From NCBI GenBank assembly GCA_030762935.1, contig CM060883.1, positions 36,169,501 through 36,233,500 on the forward strand: DNA of 64,000 nucleotides. The letters are read 5' to 3'. Shown here one piece after another: positions 22,110 through 33,310 of the stretch (the stretch's first letter is position 1; each line of letters opens with the position of its first letter). This DNA comes from Hymenopus coronatus (lineage: Eukaryota; Arthropoda; Insecta; Mantodea; Hymenopodidae). The notes under the pieces are model-generated. The model did not search any database and was not told where the DNA came from. It was given only the letters and a program-made list of their open reading frames with translations. The position numbers were made by a program, and so were the translations under genes.

Positions 22110-22431
22110 AACGAAATTTATATTTGAGTTTTCTGGGAATAGCAATATTTTTTGTGATTTCAATTTTAAAATGCTTAAACTTTCTCACGCGGGACTTTTG
22201 TCAACTCCTAGCAGAGCAATGAAACGTATTTCAACCACACCCAACCAGCTTTTAAAAGATATGACTATCATTTTAGCATAATGTACTCCTTTATTTCCCT
22301 CCTACTACAAGGGAACAAATAATATCATGTTTATCTCCATTAGCATTGAAGTAGATAGAAGAATAAGCTTTTTAACGATAATTTATTGCAGAAGTGTGGA
22401 AAAAGGCGTGTAAATTGAACATATCAGATCG
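22110..22431 (-). mobile_element. HE repeat, 5' third only
   Basis: Begins at the TTTTCTGGGAATAGC segment, lacks the middle to the hairpin, jumps to AATTTTAAAATGCTTAAAC, and reaches the 5' end ACATATCAGA near 22427. Confidence 0.75.
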
Positions 22432-23534
22432 TTTGTAGTTGTATATCTTTAAATTAGGCCTAACAGAAAATAAATGTAAGGCAAGTAACTTAATAAAACA
22501 TCTCTATAATTTGGCAGCTTTGCTTAAGTGTCCGGTGCTACGCACCTTCCTCCTACCTGCTTGTAATGCGGTTCATGTATGTAGATTTTGCGCACACGGA
22601 ATGTGAATTTGTAAATGAGCTCGTCGGAAACTACTGCAGTTTCCGCATATTTAATTATTATAGTCACTGAAAACTGCTGTGCAGTTTCCGCCTACCTCTC
22701 GAAGCATACTGTGGCTTATCTCTTGAGTTAGAAATGGTTTTGTTAACTAGCTCTTGCCTAGAAGCATTTTCTGCTTCACTAAGACAGTCAAATAAGAGGA
22801 GAATATCAGTATTGTATCTGTTAATTTATCCACTTTTTGCTGACAGTTCACCGTCAGCATTTTGAGCCCCAAAGGGATATAAAACGCTACTCTCCACCTC
22901 TTTTAGAGAGGATTTGACAGCCTTAAGCATGCCTAAAGGAAAGCCCCTTCCTGCACGATGATTAGGGAACTGGGTCTGAAAAATCGCAAGAAGAAGAAAG
23001 AGAGAATTTTTTTTTTCACACGGCTCTTTTTCGTAATTTAAACTCCTAAGGGTAAGAGGAGAAAAATTATAATCTGGCTTGCCTTAAGGAAAAAGGCAGC
23101 AGAGAAGGTTTTTAAACAGATTAAATGGGATGTGGGGGGAAGATTTGCATGGTGTTTATACCGTTATGCGCTTGCTGTAAGTGATGCATATGCATGAGCA
23201 TTCACTTCCTGCAAAAATGTCTTTTCGCTACCGCCAGCTGCTAATGCAGAAATAAAGACTAACTTCTGATGTACCTTGACTCATGGTTAATTTATCCCGA
23301 GTTAAAACCCAGAGAAGTGGAGTCATTAATTTCAAGTTAGTTACGTAATTTTATATTTGGGTAGGAGAATAAAAAGCAATGTAAAATTAAACCAGCATTA
23401 AAGAAGATAAAAATATTAAAAAAACTAAATAAAGTTACTTTTCATACACTCGTTTCATAATAAGAACTTTTAAGTTCTTATTTTAGTATTGAAATAACAT
23501 GATTTCGCATTCATAAATTAAGTTCTTTATAACA
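22432..23534. other. unassigned stretch with LTR-like signals
   Basis: Contains two similar words, GAAACTACTGCAGTTTCCGC and CTGCTGTGCAGTTTCCGCC, a TATA-like GGGATATAAAACG at 22877-22889, and AATAAA near 23251. A perfect 12-bp repeat GTTAATTTATCC occurs at 22820-22831 and 23286-23297. The signals could belong to a solo LTR or other insertion of about 454 bp, but no TG..CA boundary could be assigned. No coding frame is supported. Confidence 0.3.
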
Positions 23535-23727
23535 TATCTCATCTAGACAGCCCGAGTTCGATTCCAAGTGTCCGCATGTGAAATTTGTGGTGGACAAAGG
23601 GGCGGGTTTTCTCCGGGTTCTTCGGTTTCCCCCGCCATCGCATTCCACCGGTGCTTCTCTCCATTCCATATATATCACCAGTGTCATCACCTGCGGTGCC
23701 ATGGTAGTGAAAAACAATAAAAAAAAT
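23535..23727 (+). mobile_element. SINE family B, 5' incomplete
   Basis: Enters at the B box (GAGTTCGATTCC), continues GTCCGCATGTGAAATTTGTG, the CTCCGGGTTCTTCGGTTTCC body and GTCATCACCTGCGGTGCC, and ends in an A-rich tail that leads directly into an HE 5' end. Confidence 0.8.
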
Positions 23728-23728
23728 C

Positions 23729-24717
23729 TGATGTGTACCATCCACATGACTTTCTCTATATCCCTGCAACAAATTATTCTTAAAAAGCTTATACTTCTAT
23801 TTACTTTATTCTAATCAGAAAAAATGAGCAGAAATAGTCTAATTACTTGCTTCCTAGTAAGTAGGAGCGAAATGAGGGACTACCATAGGTTAAAATGATA
23901 CTCAAAAGCTGTTTGCTATGTCCACAGATTTCTGAACATTGTCCGTAAAATACTCCAGGACGATTAAATCAAAAGGTTGCTTGATTTAATCAATTATTCT
24001 ATTTAATAAACCAATTTCTCCTAATAAATTTAATGAAGGAGGAGCTGCTATATGAAGTTCCTTTGTTTATATGGATAGGATTTGACAAGTTCCTGTATAA
24101 GAAAAGTATAAGTTTTTCATAGCAGAAACTAAAAATAATGAATGTCTCAAAAACGAAAAAAAATGTATATGACATAAATTGTGTGTTTTAACGTGCTCTA
24201 CATTTTTTGTGTAGTAAAGTTTTGTCCATCTCTTACGGTTTAGCATTTATTCAAAATTCAGTAAAATTCATCCAGAATAAACTACTCTTCAGAGGCTATT
24301 CCCAGAAAATTCAAAATATACATTTTATTTGGCAGGTAAATATTATTAATATACGAAATTTTAATCAAAATCGTTAGAGCCAGTTTTAAGAAACTCAAAA
24401 TTTTCGAAAAAAGTTCTATATAAAGGGTAGTTTGAGGTGGGGGGATTGTTCTTAAAATCTTCGTGTCGCTTCCCTGGAAGATACTAAACTTAAATACCAA
24501 GTTTGGTATTTTACCGACTTTTCGTTTTTGAGCTATCGTGTTCATAGACACACTGACACACGGACACACACACACGGACCTTTTTGTCAAAATGCTTTTT
24601 TTGGATATTGGGGACCCTAAAACATATATTTCCGGTGAAATCTCGATATCGAATTTGTGGATGGAGTGCAATACGTTCTCTATACACTGTGTACATAGTG
24701 CGTATAGAGAAAGTAAA
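23729..24717 (+). mobile_element. HE repeat, full length, carrying a mitochondrial insert
   Basis: Starts TCTGATGTGTACC after the A tail of a SINE and ends CACTGTGTACATAGTGCG with AGAGAAAGTAAAAA. HE sequence breaks at TTGCTATGT (23920) and resumes at ATGAAGTTCCTTTG (24053), with about 130 bases of mitochondrial origin between. Confidence 0.9.
23922..24052 (-). pseudogene. chimeric nuclear mitochondrial insert: nad4 and cox2 fragments
   Basis: Read on the minus strand with the invertebrate mitochondrial code, 24050-23992 gives AAPPSLNLLGEIGLLNRII, the conserved NADH dehydrogenase subunit 4 segment, and 23991-23922 gives RLNQATFWFNRPGVFYGQC then SEIC, the copper-binding C-terminal region of cytochrome oxidase II. 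A TGA codon reads as Trp. The two genes are not neighbours in known arthropod mitochondrial genomes, so two fragments were joined. It is non-functional in the nucleus. Confidence 0.85.
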
Positions 24718-24814
24718 AATTATAGCAGATTACGATACAGATATGTCACTTAACGTATATTTATTGCATGAATTTGTCGACGATAGTGAATATAAAACAT
24801 ACTGCTTACACAAA

Positions 24815-25667
24815 AATCTGATATGTTCCTTTCAATGACTTTCTCTAGCTGTTTCACAAACAAAATTTTGTTACAAAAGATATCCTTTTGCATACATCAA
24901 GATATACTTTACCAGAATTGGTCTTATTACTTGCCTCTTTGTAGGTAGAAGGGAAATAAGGGGAACGCACTAGGCTAAAGCGCTAGCAGATCGCTATATG
25001 AAACAGTTAAATCAGTTTCTTTGCTTGCAACGACCTCCCGTTTGAGAAAAGTTCAAGTATCTTAAACTGAAACCAACAACTCCGAATATCTCTAAAAAGC
25101 TCAACTCTGCAGAAAAATGAATATGACATAAATTATGCATTTTAACGAGATCTAAGTTTTTGTGTAGTAAGCTTTTGTCTATCTCTTACGATTTACCAGT
25201 TATACAAATGTTAGATAAAAGACATCCAGAATGAAGAGGTCTTCAGAGGCTATTCCCAGAAAATTCAATGTATACATTTCATTTTTCATGAAAATATCTT
25301 AAACATATGCCATTTTAATCATAATCGTTTGAGCTATTTTTGATAAAAACAAATTTTAGAAAAATATTCCATGTAAAAGGTAGTTGGGGTGAGAGGTTTT
25401 CTTGAAAACCTTCGCATCCTTGGAAGATACTGAACTTAAATACCAAGTTTGGTGTTAAATCGATTTTCCTCTTTTGAGCTATACTGCCCACAGATACATT
25501 AACGCACAGACAGTCACACACGGACACGTTTCTAAAAATGCGTTTTTATATTCAATGCGTTTTATATGCATTTCCGGTGAAGTTTCGATGACGAATTTTT
25601 GGGTGCAAAAATATAATGCCTTCTCTATCCGCTATATACATTTTATATACTGGTTAGAGAAAGTAAT
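24815..25667 (+). mobile_element. HE repeat, full length, diverged
   Basis: Starts TCTGATATGTTCC and uses the AGCTGTTTCACAAAC variant of the second 5' segment, shared with copies at 3310, 37455 and 42550, suggesting a subfamily. The hairpin is altered (GCTATATACATTTTATATAC) but arms CTATCC and GGTTAG still partly pair. The 97 bases before it are unassigned. Confidence 0.85.
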
Positions 25668-26131
25668 AACCAACAATTGTTCAGTATGATGGTTCAAGTA
25701 GAAAAGTCATCATTAGGTTTCGGACACGGTTGCAGTTTGGTTGCACTTTGACTAGAAAATAGTTATGTGCACACAGGATTTCATTGGGATCTCCCCTCCC
25801 GGCAATCACTACCTACATGCATAACCTATACTGAAGATACAAGTCCAATAGTTTTGCTTTTTATACATTCAGAAAATATACTGTAATTCATTGGGGTCAT
25901 CCTTCGTGGTATAATATAACTTACCAAGCCCTGGTTCCTAAGATCGTGGGTTCAGACCCGGCAGAGAGAGAAAGATTTTTGCCTAGTTGTTCACAAAAAA
26001 GCTCGATAATATCCAGCCAATATTTGGCTGTGTCTTGAATAAATCGTAAGTAAATACTGAAAAATAAAACAGAGGACCTTGTAAGATTTAAATATGACCA
26101 TATTCTATGTCTGCAATAATAAATATATAAA
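25668..26131. other. unassigned stretch with a SINE-like B box
   Basis: Near 25935-25970, GATCGTGGGTTCAGACCCGG fits an RNA polymerase III B box, and the segment ends in an A-rich tail with AATAAA near 26055. This may be a tRNA-derived SINE whose head is decayed. The rest is unrecognised. Confidence 0.35.
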
Positions 26132-26650
26132 AATCTAATGTGTCCCATTCACACGACTTTCTCCACATCTCTGTAATAGATTATTGTTCAAACGTTTATT
26201 CTTCTATCTACTTCATGTTGTTCGAGATACATGTAGCAAGGGAAAAAGGGGAATACGTTAGGCTAAAGCGACAGCCAAATCTTTTAAAAGCTGGTTGCCA
26301 TGTGGCTGAAATCTGTTTCTATGCGTTGCCAGGAGTTGACAAATTCGCGTATGAAAATAGTTTTAAACTTTTTTCACTATAAAGGATAATTTGAGGTGGG
26401 GAGATTTTCCTCAAAATCTTCGTGTCGTATCCTTGGAAGATATCAAACATAAATACCAAGTTTGGTATTATATCGAGTTTTCGTTTTTGAGTTATCGTAT
26501 TCACAGACTCGGACATACACGCGGACCATTTTCTGAATTTTTTGGGGTACAGGGGACACTAAAACGTGCATTTCCGGTGAAATCACGGTATTGAATTTGC
26601 ATGTGGAGTGCAATAACTTCTCTACCTACGTACTATACTATCTAGAGGAA
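26132..26650 (+). mobile_element. HE repeat with ~0.35 kb internal deletion
   Basis: 5' end TCTAATGTGTCCC, then a jump near 26360 from the GAGTTGACAAATTC segment to GGATAATTTGAGGTGGGG, and a decayed hairpin (CTACGTACTATACTATC). The GT/CA tract is almost gone. Confidence 0.8.
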
Positions 26651-26705
26651 ATAAATATTAGATGACTTCATACGGTTCATGTATACGTGTGCAATAATAT
26701 AACTC

Positions 26706-26824
26706 CATGGCATGACAGCTCACAAGGAACCTTGGCCTACCGCCCGGCCGCAGCGTCACCCATCTCTGTCCATGAATGGGGTGCAGTATTGGACCCCCCG
26801 GCCGGTTAATGCGGTCCTCATGAC
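26706..26824 (-). mobile_element. SINE family C, 3' fragment
   Basis: Minus strand, with the GAGGACCGCATTAACCGGCC to CCATGG portion only. The tRNA-like head is missing. Sequence after it (26825-26987) is unassigned; it includes two TTAGG-type units near 26860, too few to be telomeric. Confidence 0.75.
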
Positions 26825-26987
26825 CTGACATGTGCTACACAGTAGCTAAAACACATAAGGTAGGTTAGGTTACCAGTACTGAGTGTATGAAATTGAACTT
26901 GAATAATTCGAACCAATAAAACGATTATTTCGGAAATAGGTGATGCTAAAATATTATTTGAAAAAACCTGTATTTTAAACAAATCTC

Positions 26988-27763
26988 CATTTTTACTTTC
27001 TCTACACGTACTATGTACATGCACTGCACCCAAAAATTCGATACCGAGATTTCACCGGAAATACTTGTTTTGGGTCCCCCTGAATCCAAAAAAAAAATCT
27101 TTTTGGAAAAAAATTCGTGTGTGTGTGCATAACTCAAAAACGAAAACACCGTAAAATACCAAACTTGGTATTTAAGTTTGGAATCTTCCAAGGATGCGAC
27201 ACGAATATTTTCAAGAAAATCCCCCCCAACTACCCTTAACATAAAATTTTTCGAAAATTTTGATTTTCTCAAAAATGGCTCTAACGATTTTGAATAAAAA
27301 TGAAATATATACCTTGATTTTCTGGGAATAGCCTCTGAAGACTACTTTATTCTTAATGAATTTTACGGAATTTTGCATAACTGCTAAACCGTAAGAGATG
27401 GACAAAAACTTGCCACACAAAAAATGTGGAGCATGTTAAAACATACAATTTATGTTAAGTCCATTTTTTCGTGGAGTTGATCGTTTTTTAGATATTCCTT
27501 GTTTTTGGTTTCTGCTTTGAAAAACTGATACTTTTCTCATACAGGAATTTGTCAACTCCTGTCCATACAGACAATAGAACTTCAGTCACATAGCAACCAG
27601 CTTTTAACTATAAAGCTATGGTACTCCCTTATTTCGCTTCTACTTACAAGGAAGCAAGTACTAAGACTAATTCTGCTAATTTTTCCTCGATTAGAATGAA
27701 ATGAATGGAAGCATAAGCTTTTTAACAATAATTTGTTGCAGAGATGTAGAGAAAGTCATGTAA
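26988..27763 (-). mobile_element. HE repeat, near full length
   Basis: Hairpin end truncated on one arm (CACGTACTATGTACATGCAC), then collinear HE sequence with a 30-base gap near 27300 where the GTATATTAAAGATATTTAC segment is lost. It reaches TAGAGAAAGTCATGT and then meets a plus-strand hairpin fragment. Confidence 0.85.
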
Positions 27764-27766
27764 ATT

Positions 27767-27883
27767 TTTATATAGGGGTCCCTAAAACATGTATTTCCAG
27801 TGGAATCTCGGTATCGAATTTTTGGGTGCAATACAATACCTTCTCTATACCCGATGTACATACTACGTGTAGAAAAAGTAAAA
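27767..27883 (+). mobile_element. HE repeat, hairpin-end fragment
   Basis: Only the last ~115 bases: GGGGTCCCTAAAACATG, CTCGGTATCGAATTTTTGG, then the hairpin (CCGATGTACATACTACG). It may be the right half of a copy whose left part was lost when the minus copy inserted or rearranged. Confidence 0.8.
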
Positions 27884-28536
27884 GCGTATTTCAGGTTATG
27901 TTTTCATCTAATATGCATGGTTATTCAAGACAGACTTAGACCTGCACTATGAATATTTCTTTTAAACATAGAAGGCATGCAATAGCGAGTTTAACGAGCC
28001 CATTATGAATGAGACCAGCAGCGTAACGGTAATTGCACCGCCAAATTCTGTTTTATGTTTCGTGCTTGTACAGAGTTGTGGCTGAGGCACGCCAGGAATC
28101 CGCAAGCCTGTGTATGAGGTTTATCAACCATTGGCTTATTTTGTTTTGCGTGTGAAGCTATTTAAGTGCTTGCAGCAAGTGGAACTCCATTATTGCGTAA
28201 TACGCTCTGCAGCAATTGAACGTCATAATAGCGGTATTTTATGTTAAAATCAGTTAAGAGAGGCAATAGAAAATGTATTAAGGCATTTAGAACCGGTCCG
28301 CGCTATATAGACAGATAATGGTGGCGTGATTTTCGCGAAGAATTCAGGTTCTTATCGCTTCTTTAGTAGAACGCAGTCTCCACAGTGTAAATCTAATTTT
28401 AGCAGATACTTTTAAAAGAAAACAATATCCCTTTCGCTCTTAAACAATAGGAGGGAAGTTATAACAATGGAATTAAGATAATTACTTGTAGATATTGTTC
28501 TGTACTTGCCTTTCACTGCATACCAGCCATGACTAG
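27884..28536. other. unassigned stretch
   Basis: No HE, SINE or coding similarity recognised. It ends at the start of a hAT-like MITE fragment. Confidence 0.35.
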
Positions 28537-28700
28537 GGCCCGGATTTTATATAATATCAAGTTATGAAATATGTACATAAACAAAATTAGTGAAATATGT
28601 AAATAAATATGTAATGAAGCTGTTATATGTAACATACAAAATCTTATTTATTTATTTTTTTGTGCTAGAAAATAAAAGTTCGCACTATCTTACTTTTTAT
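28537..28700 (+). mobile_element. hAT-like MITE, 5' end fragment
   Basis: TAGGGCCCGGATTTTATATA and GAAATATGTACATAAACAAA match the beginning of the element at 12377. Similarity fades after about 28630 and no 3' terminus is found. Confidence 0.55.
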
Positions 28701-29340
28701 TCGACTGACTTGCTGTCAGCCTTGAGTTTTTCTAATATGTCAACATAACAAGAGTCCAGGTTGCGCATCGGTCACTTCAACCTCAGCCATGGTTATCTGA
28801 TGAAGAAAACAACCAAAGATCCTTGCTCCAGAAGTCATATCATCTCACCTTATCCTCGAGTGCCCTGTTTACTGAACGACAGAAGGAACCTCAAGTTCCA
28901 TTTTTATCACCACCGAAGGATGCAGAAAAGCTATCAAGTTAATGGAGATATCACAAATGTTATATTTTATATAATGTGATTTAATTGTTATAACCGGAGT
29001 TTGATACTATTGTAATTGTTTACCAATTTACATGTACTATGTTTTACTGTTACCAAAGTTCAAATAGTTAAGTTTATGACCACAGTTGTAATATATTTGT
29101 ATTAAATTTTGTATATATTGATCTTGTAAGTATTTTGTGGTCGCTGATGACCTTTGTTGTTATAAAGTGACCTTATAGAAATAAATTTAAAAAAGAGAGT
29201 CCAACTTATTCTCCCCGAGATTAGACTTTTCGGGAATGTTGCGGTTGCAGTATTTCTGTTAGAAATATTTAAACTGAGATTAATGAAATTTGTTCATGGT
29301 ATGTTCCTTGCAACAAATACCATGTTTGAGACATACAAAA
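28701..29340. other. unassigned, possible retroposon 3' end
   Basis: Contains CATCGGTCACTTCAACCTC, several T-rich runs and, near the end, TCGCTGATGACCTTTGTTG followed by GAAATAAATTTAAAAAA, which looks like a polyadenylated 3' end at about 29165-29195. No coding frame with motifs is visible. Confidence 0.35.
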
Positions 29341-29498
29341 ATGTTTCCATGTAAAGGGTAGTTTGGAATGGGAGTGTCGCATTCTTGGAAGATAACACGC
29401 TTAAATACCAAGTTTGGTATTTATCGGTGTATAGTTTTTGAGCTATGATGTCCACAGACACACACACGCGCGAGCGCGGACCTTTTTGTTAATATGCC
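29341..29498 (+). mobile_element. HE repeat, internal fragment
   Basis: Covers TTTCCATGTAAAGGGTAG through the CA run to GACCTTTTTGTTAATATGCC, then stops where another plus fragment restarts further upstream in the element, so the overlap of about 140 bases is present twice. Confidence 0.75.
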
Positions 29499-29870
29499 TT
29501 AAATTTACGAGATTTTAATCAAAATGGTTAGAGCCATTTTTTAGAAAATCAAAATTTTCGAAAAATTTTCCATGTAAAAGTAGTTTGGGGTGGGGGGATT
29601 TTCTTGAAAATCTTCGTGTCGCATCCTTGGAAGATACCAAACCTAAATACCAAGTTTGGTTTTTAACGGTCTTTTCATTTTTGAGCTATGCTGCCCACAG
29701 ACACACACACACACACTCACAGATACGAACATTTTTCTAAAAATGCTTTTTTTGGGTTCAGGGGGTCTCAAAACATATATTTCCGGTGAAATCTCGGTAT
29801 CGAATTTTCGTGTGCAATACAATACCTTCTCTATACTCTATGTACATAGTACGTGTAGGGAAAGTAAAAA
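29499..29870 (+). mobile_element. HE repeat, 3' half
   Basis: Starts at ACGAGATTTTAATCAAAAT and runs to the hairpin (TCTATGTACATAGTACG) and AGGGAAAGTAAAA. Together with the previous fragment it forms a partial head-to-tail duplication. Confidence 0.85.
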
Positions 29871-30598
29871 GAATTAGTAAGACTGCTTTGAGAGGGTTGA
29901 TTGTCTAGCGTAGATTTCCAGGTCTCACAGCTTCGCGTGAAGCGGGAGGTCATTGTGCCCGCCAGACCGCAGCACTACCAGCTGCTTCCCGCAATAGTGT
30001 TTTGTTTTCTTTCAGCTTTTCTTCCTCGCGGTAGATTCAGGTAAGATTTGCGCACTCTCAGTAATAATCCAAGAGGAGTACTTTGAGTGATGAGTAAAAA
30101 TAGGCTTGTACTAAAATAACTGGCTGTGTACACATTTGCCCCAAAGTCAAGAGAAATGGGAGGGACACAAAAACCAGCGTGCGAAGTGTAAGAGTGCAGG
30201 TGTTAAAGATAATCGATTGCTTGAGATTTCAGGCATAATACTCACCGCAATGCAACACTGCAGTCTTCTTTTTTCACAAGCTTAACGTGTTCCTTTCCAA
30301 AAGAAATACGTGAGCTGAAAGTGTATACATTTACACTATTTTCTTAGTATTACGTCAGGAGTCATCAAAAAACTTTACAATATGTCTTGTATAAACCACA
30401 ACGACATAATCACAGAACTTTTTATAGCAATTTTGGTAAAATAAATTGTGTCTTCTTTTAATTTTGATACAAAAATTTACCATAACTTAAGTACATATTT
30501 ATATTCTTTTATTTTCCTATGGCGGATTTAACACCTATTTCAGGCGCCATTTTACAGCGTTGCGCTGGTAAAATTATTCTCGATGTCAGGTGCAATAT
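29871..30598. other. unassigned stretch
   Basis: Mixed-composition sequence without recognised repeats. The short frames show no motif. Confidence 0.35.
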
Positions 30599-30607
30599 TT
30601 ACTTTTG

Positions 30608-30883
30608 ACTGCCTCCGTGGTCGAGTGGTCAGCGAGCTGACTTCTCACCCGGAGCTCCCGGGTTCGATTCCCGGCTGGGGCGGGGAATTTTTCTTTAACC
30701 GGAATTATTCCCTATCCCCCATAGAGTCTGGAAGTATGAATGTGAGAGTGAATGTGCGTGTGTTTAGTAATATAAAGTTTAAACTAATGTTCTGAACCTA
30801 CAGTTTCACAAGCGAAAGCCCCCGATATGACCATTGATGTTAAAGGGAGCTATACAAATGAAGCAATAAAAAAAAAAAAAAAA
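30608..30883 (+). mobile_element. tRNA-derived SINE, family D, intact
   Basis: Head GCCTCCGTGGTCGAGTGGTC (A box), B box CCCGGGTTCGATTCCCGG, then CCCCCATAGAGTCTGGAAG, CCCCCGATATGACCATTG, and an A17 tail. TTACTTTT on both sides (30599 and 30884) is a short target duplication made from the HE hairpin end, so the SINE inserted at the 3' edge of the following HE copy. Confidence 0.9.
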
Positions 30884-31712
30884 TTACTTTTACAACGCAC
30901 ATAGTAAAGAGATTGTATTCTACCCAAAATTCTGATAACGAGATTTCGCCGGAAATACATGTTTTAGGGTCCTCTGAATCCAAATAAGGGTTTTTAGAAA
31001 AAAATCCGTGCGTGTGTCCATATCAATAACAAAAACTCAGTAAAATTCCAAATTTGGCATTTAAGTTTAGTATCTTTCAGGTACGCGACATGAAGATTTT
31101 GAGGAAAATCCCCCCCACCTCAAACTACATTGTACGTGGAAAAAATTTCGAAAATGTTGTTTTCTTCAAAAATGAACTAACGATTTTAATTAAAATACCG
31201 TATATTAAAGGTATTTATATGACAATAAAATGTGTATCTTTAATTTTCTGGGAATAGCCTCCGAAGACCCCTTTATTCTGGATGAATTTTGCCCAATTTT
31301 GCTTAACTGCTAAACCGTAAGAGATAGACAAAAACTCACTACATAAAAAATGCAGATCACGTCAAAACACACGATTTATATCCTTTACGTTTTTGTTGTG
31401 TAGATAACCGTTTCCGAGATATTCCTTGTTATTGGTTTCAATTGTGAAGTACTTTTACTTTTCTCAGACAGGAAGTGTCCGTTTTTCTTTTGTTCTACTC
31501 CTGTCCAAGCAAAGAAGCGATTTGCAATGACAGTCGCATAACGATAGCTTTTAAAACATTTGACACACATTTTAACCTAGTGCATTCCCTTAGTTCCCTT
31601 CTACTTATAAGGAACCAAGTAATAAGAGCATTCTGCTAGTGCTCATTTCGATCAGCATTGTGTAGAAAGAGGAATAATCTTATATAGGAAGTTTGTGAGT
31701 GTAACACATCAA
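30884..31712 (-). mobile_element. HE repeat, near full length
   Basis: Hairpin end partly lost (ACAACGCACATAGTAAAGAG). The 5' portion contains the GACAGGAAGTGTCCG and TTCTACTCCTGTCCAAGC variant shared with copies at 16898, 46698, 52525 and 62417, which marks a subfamily. The 5' end is ACACATCAAA at about 31712. Confidence 0.85.
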
Positions 31713-31842
31713 ATTTTTTTCGGTCAACTGGATCTTTCCAATTTCTGTCCCACTTATGGCGTATATGGATGAAGTAATTAGAGTGAAAGGTCCCGGGACA
31801 TACGGCACCGCAGAAATCTAAATTCTAAATCTATATATGACT

Positions 31843-32130
31843 GTGTCCGTGGTCGGGTGGTCTCACCTGGAAGTCTTGGGTTCGATTCCCAGCTGGGGCG
31901 GGTAATTTTAATTCCATCAGAATCATTCCACATCCCCAAAGTGTCTGGAAGTAGCATGGAAGATTGAATGTGTGTGTGTGTGTGTGTTGTGTGTGTGTGT
32001 GTTTGCTTGTTTGTAGAAAAGAAAATGATTAAAAGTTAAAGAACTTACAGTGAAAGAGTTGTTTCTAAAACAAAGCCCTCGATATGACCGTATATGTTAA
32101 AGGGGTTATATAAGTGAAGCAATTAAAAGG
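31843..32130 (+). mobile_element. tRNA-derived SINE, family D
   Basis: Head GTGTCCGTGGTCGGGTGGTC, B box GGGTTCGATTCCCAG, body CAGAATCATTCCACATCCCC, a GT run at 31969-32001, and CCTCGATATGACCG with GTGAAGCAATTAAAAGG tail. Slightly shorter in the anticodon region than the copy at 30608. Confidence 0.85.
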
Positions 32131-32138
32131 TAATACAA

Positions 32139-32683
32139 TCTGATGTGCTCTATTCACATGACTTTCTCTAACCCTCTGTAACAAGTTATTGTTAAAAAGC
32201 TTATTCTTCTATTTACTTCAGGCTAATCGAGGTAAAATTACCAGAAATTGTCTTACTTCTTGTAAATAGAAAGGAAATAAGGGAGTACTATAGGCTGGTT
32301 ACTATATGATTGAAATTCCTTTGTTTGTATGGACAGGAGTTGACACATTCCCGTATGAGAAAGGTATAAGTATTTTAAAGCTTAAACCAATAAAAATTAA
32401 TATCTCAGAAACGATCAGCTCTACCAAAAAACAACAACAACAGAAACAAAAGCTATATGACATAAACCCTTCTAATATGAGGACACTAAACATAAATACC
32501 AATTTGGGTTTTTAACGGTATTTTCAGTTATGTTGTTCACAGGCGCGCTCACACGGACCTTTTTCTAATTTTTTTCGGACTCAGGGGACCTCAAAGCATA
32601 TATTTCTGATAAAATGTTGATATCGAATTTTTGGATGGAATACAGTACCTGCTCTAGTACATACTGGTAGAGAAGGTAAAAAT
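32139..32683 (+). mobile_element. HE repeat with ~0.3 kb internal deletion
   Basis: Begins TCTGATGTGCTC and loses the segment between GACATAAACCCTTC and ACTAAACATAAATACC. The hairpin is reduced to CTCTAGTACATACTGGTAGAG, and the copy ends AGAAGGTAAAAA. Confidence 0.85.
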
Positions 32684-33042
32684 ATCGAGGGCTTATGCCA
32701 AAGTATTAGACATAAGTGCTTTGAGTTCCATCCGTAGTTATAGTTTCTGTATGTACAAATAAACAAAAATCGCCAAAGCTCCGGGAAACTCTGGTTGTTT
32801 TTGCTAGTTTAAATGGGATTATATGAATTGGTAAGGGAAATAAAAAGTTTTTTGACTGTTTCACATCAAAATGTCCTGTTCTTTATAGTTTCCTCTTGTT
32901 GTTTCTTCCGTTTCACATATTTCGCTATCTGCATGCGAAAGAAGGAAGAAAACTGTCACAGTGATACGCAGCGATGCAAATTAGTAACAGGTTTTACGTT
33001 CCGTTAAGTACAGCGTAGCCAGCAAGTATGAGAAAAAGCTCT
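32684..33042. other. unassigned stretch
   Basis: No recognised element. It precedes the first copy of a duplicated segment. Confidence 0.35.
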
Positions 33043-33295
33043 TTACAGAATTGACAGGCAAGCCCATATTGAGTACCTAAGTGAGTGTACATACTACAAG
33101 GATCTCTTTCTTTAACAGTTCCAAATATTTGAACAACGTTCAACAGCTCTTGTTTGTACACGTATTATAGTTTCATCTTGAATGGGAAGCAAAAAACACT
33201 GAAACTTCGCGACCATTTGCATGAAGTCGTTAAATAAAATAATAACTGCATTTCTTGTAAACGTTCATAAGAAAGAACTCAGCCAAGTAGAGCAA
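33043..33295 (+). repeat. direct repeat U, first copy
   Basis: A ~253-bp segment (TTGACAGGCAAGCCCATATT to GAACTCAGCC) present again at 34381-34652 in the same orientation. It is not HE or SINE sequence. The two copies bracket exactly one HE copy. Confidence 0.9.
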
Positions 33296-33310
33296 AACAA
33301 AACAACAAAA

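Noticed and set aside
23962..23991. Perfect 11-bp stem with 8-base loop (GATTAAATCAA / TTGATTTAATC)
   Set aside because: It spans the join between nad4 and cox2 pieces; cox2 codons explain most of it. Probably a coincidence of the junction rather than a functional hairpin.
26855..26875. TTAGG-like units (AGGTAGGTTAGGTTACC)
   Set aside because: Only about two units, so not a telomeric array. Such words are common in insect DNA.
30608..30690. Possible functional tRNA genes at SINE heads
   Set aside because: Each A/B-box pair is followed by a SINE body shared with other copies, and acceptor stems do not close, so these are SINE promoters rather than tRNA genes.
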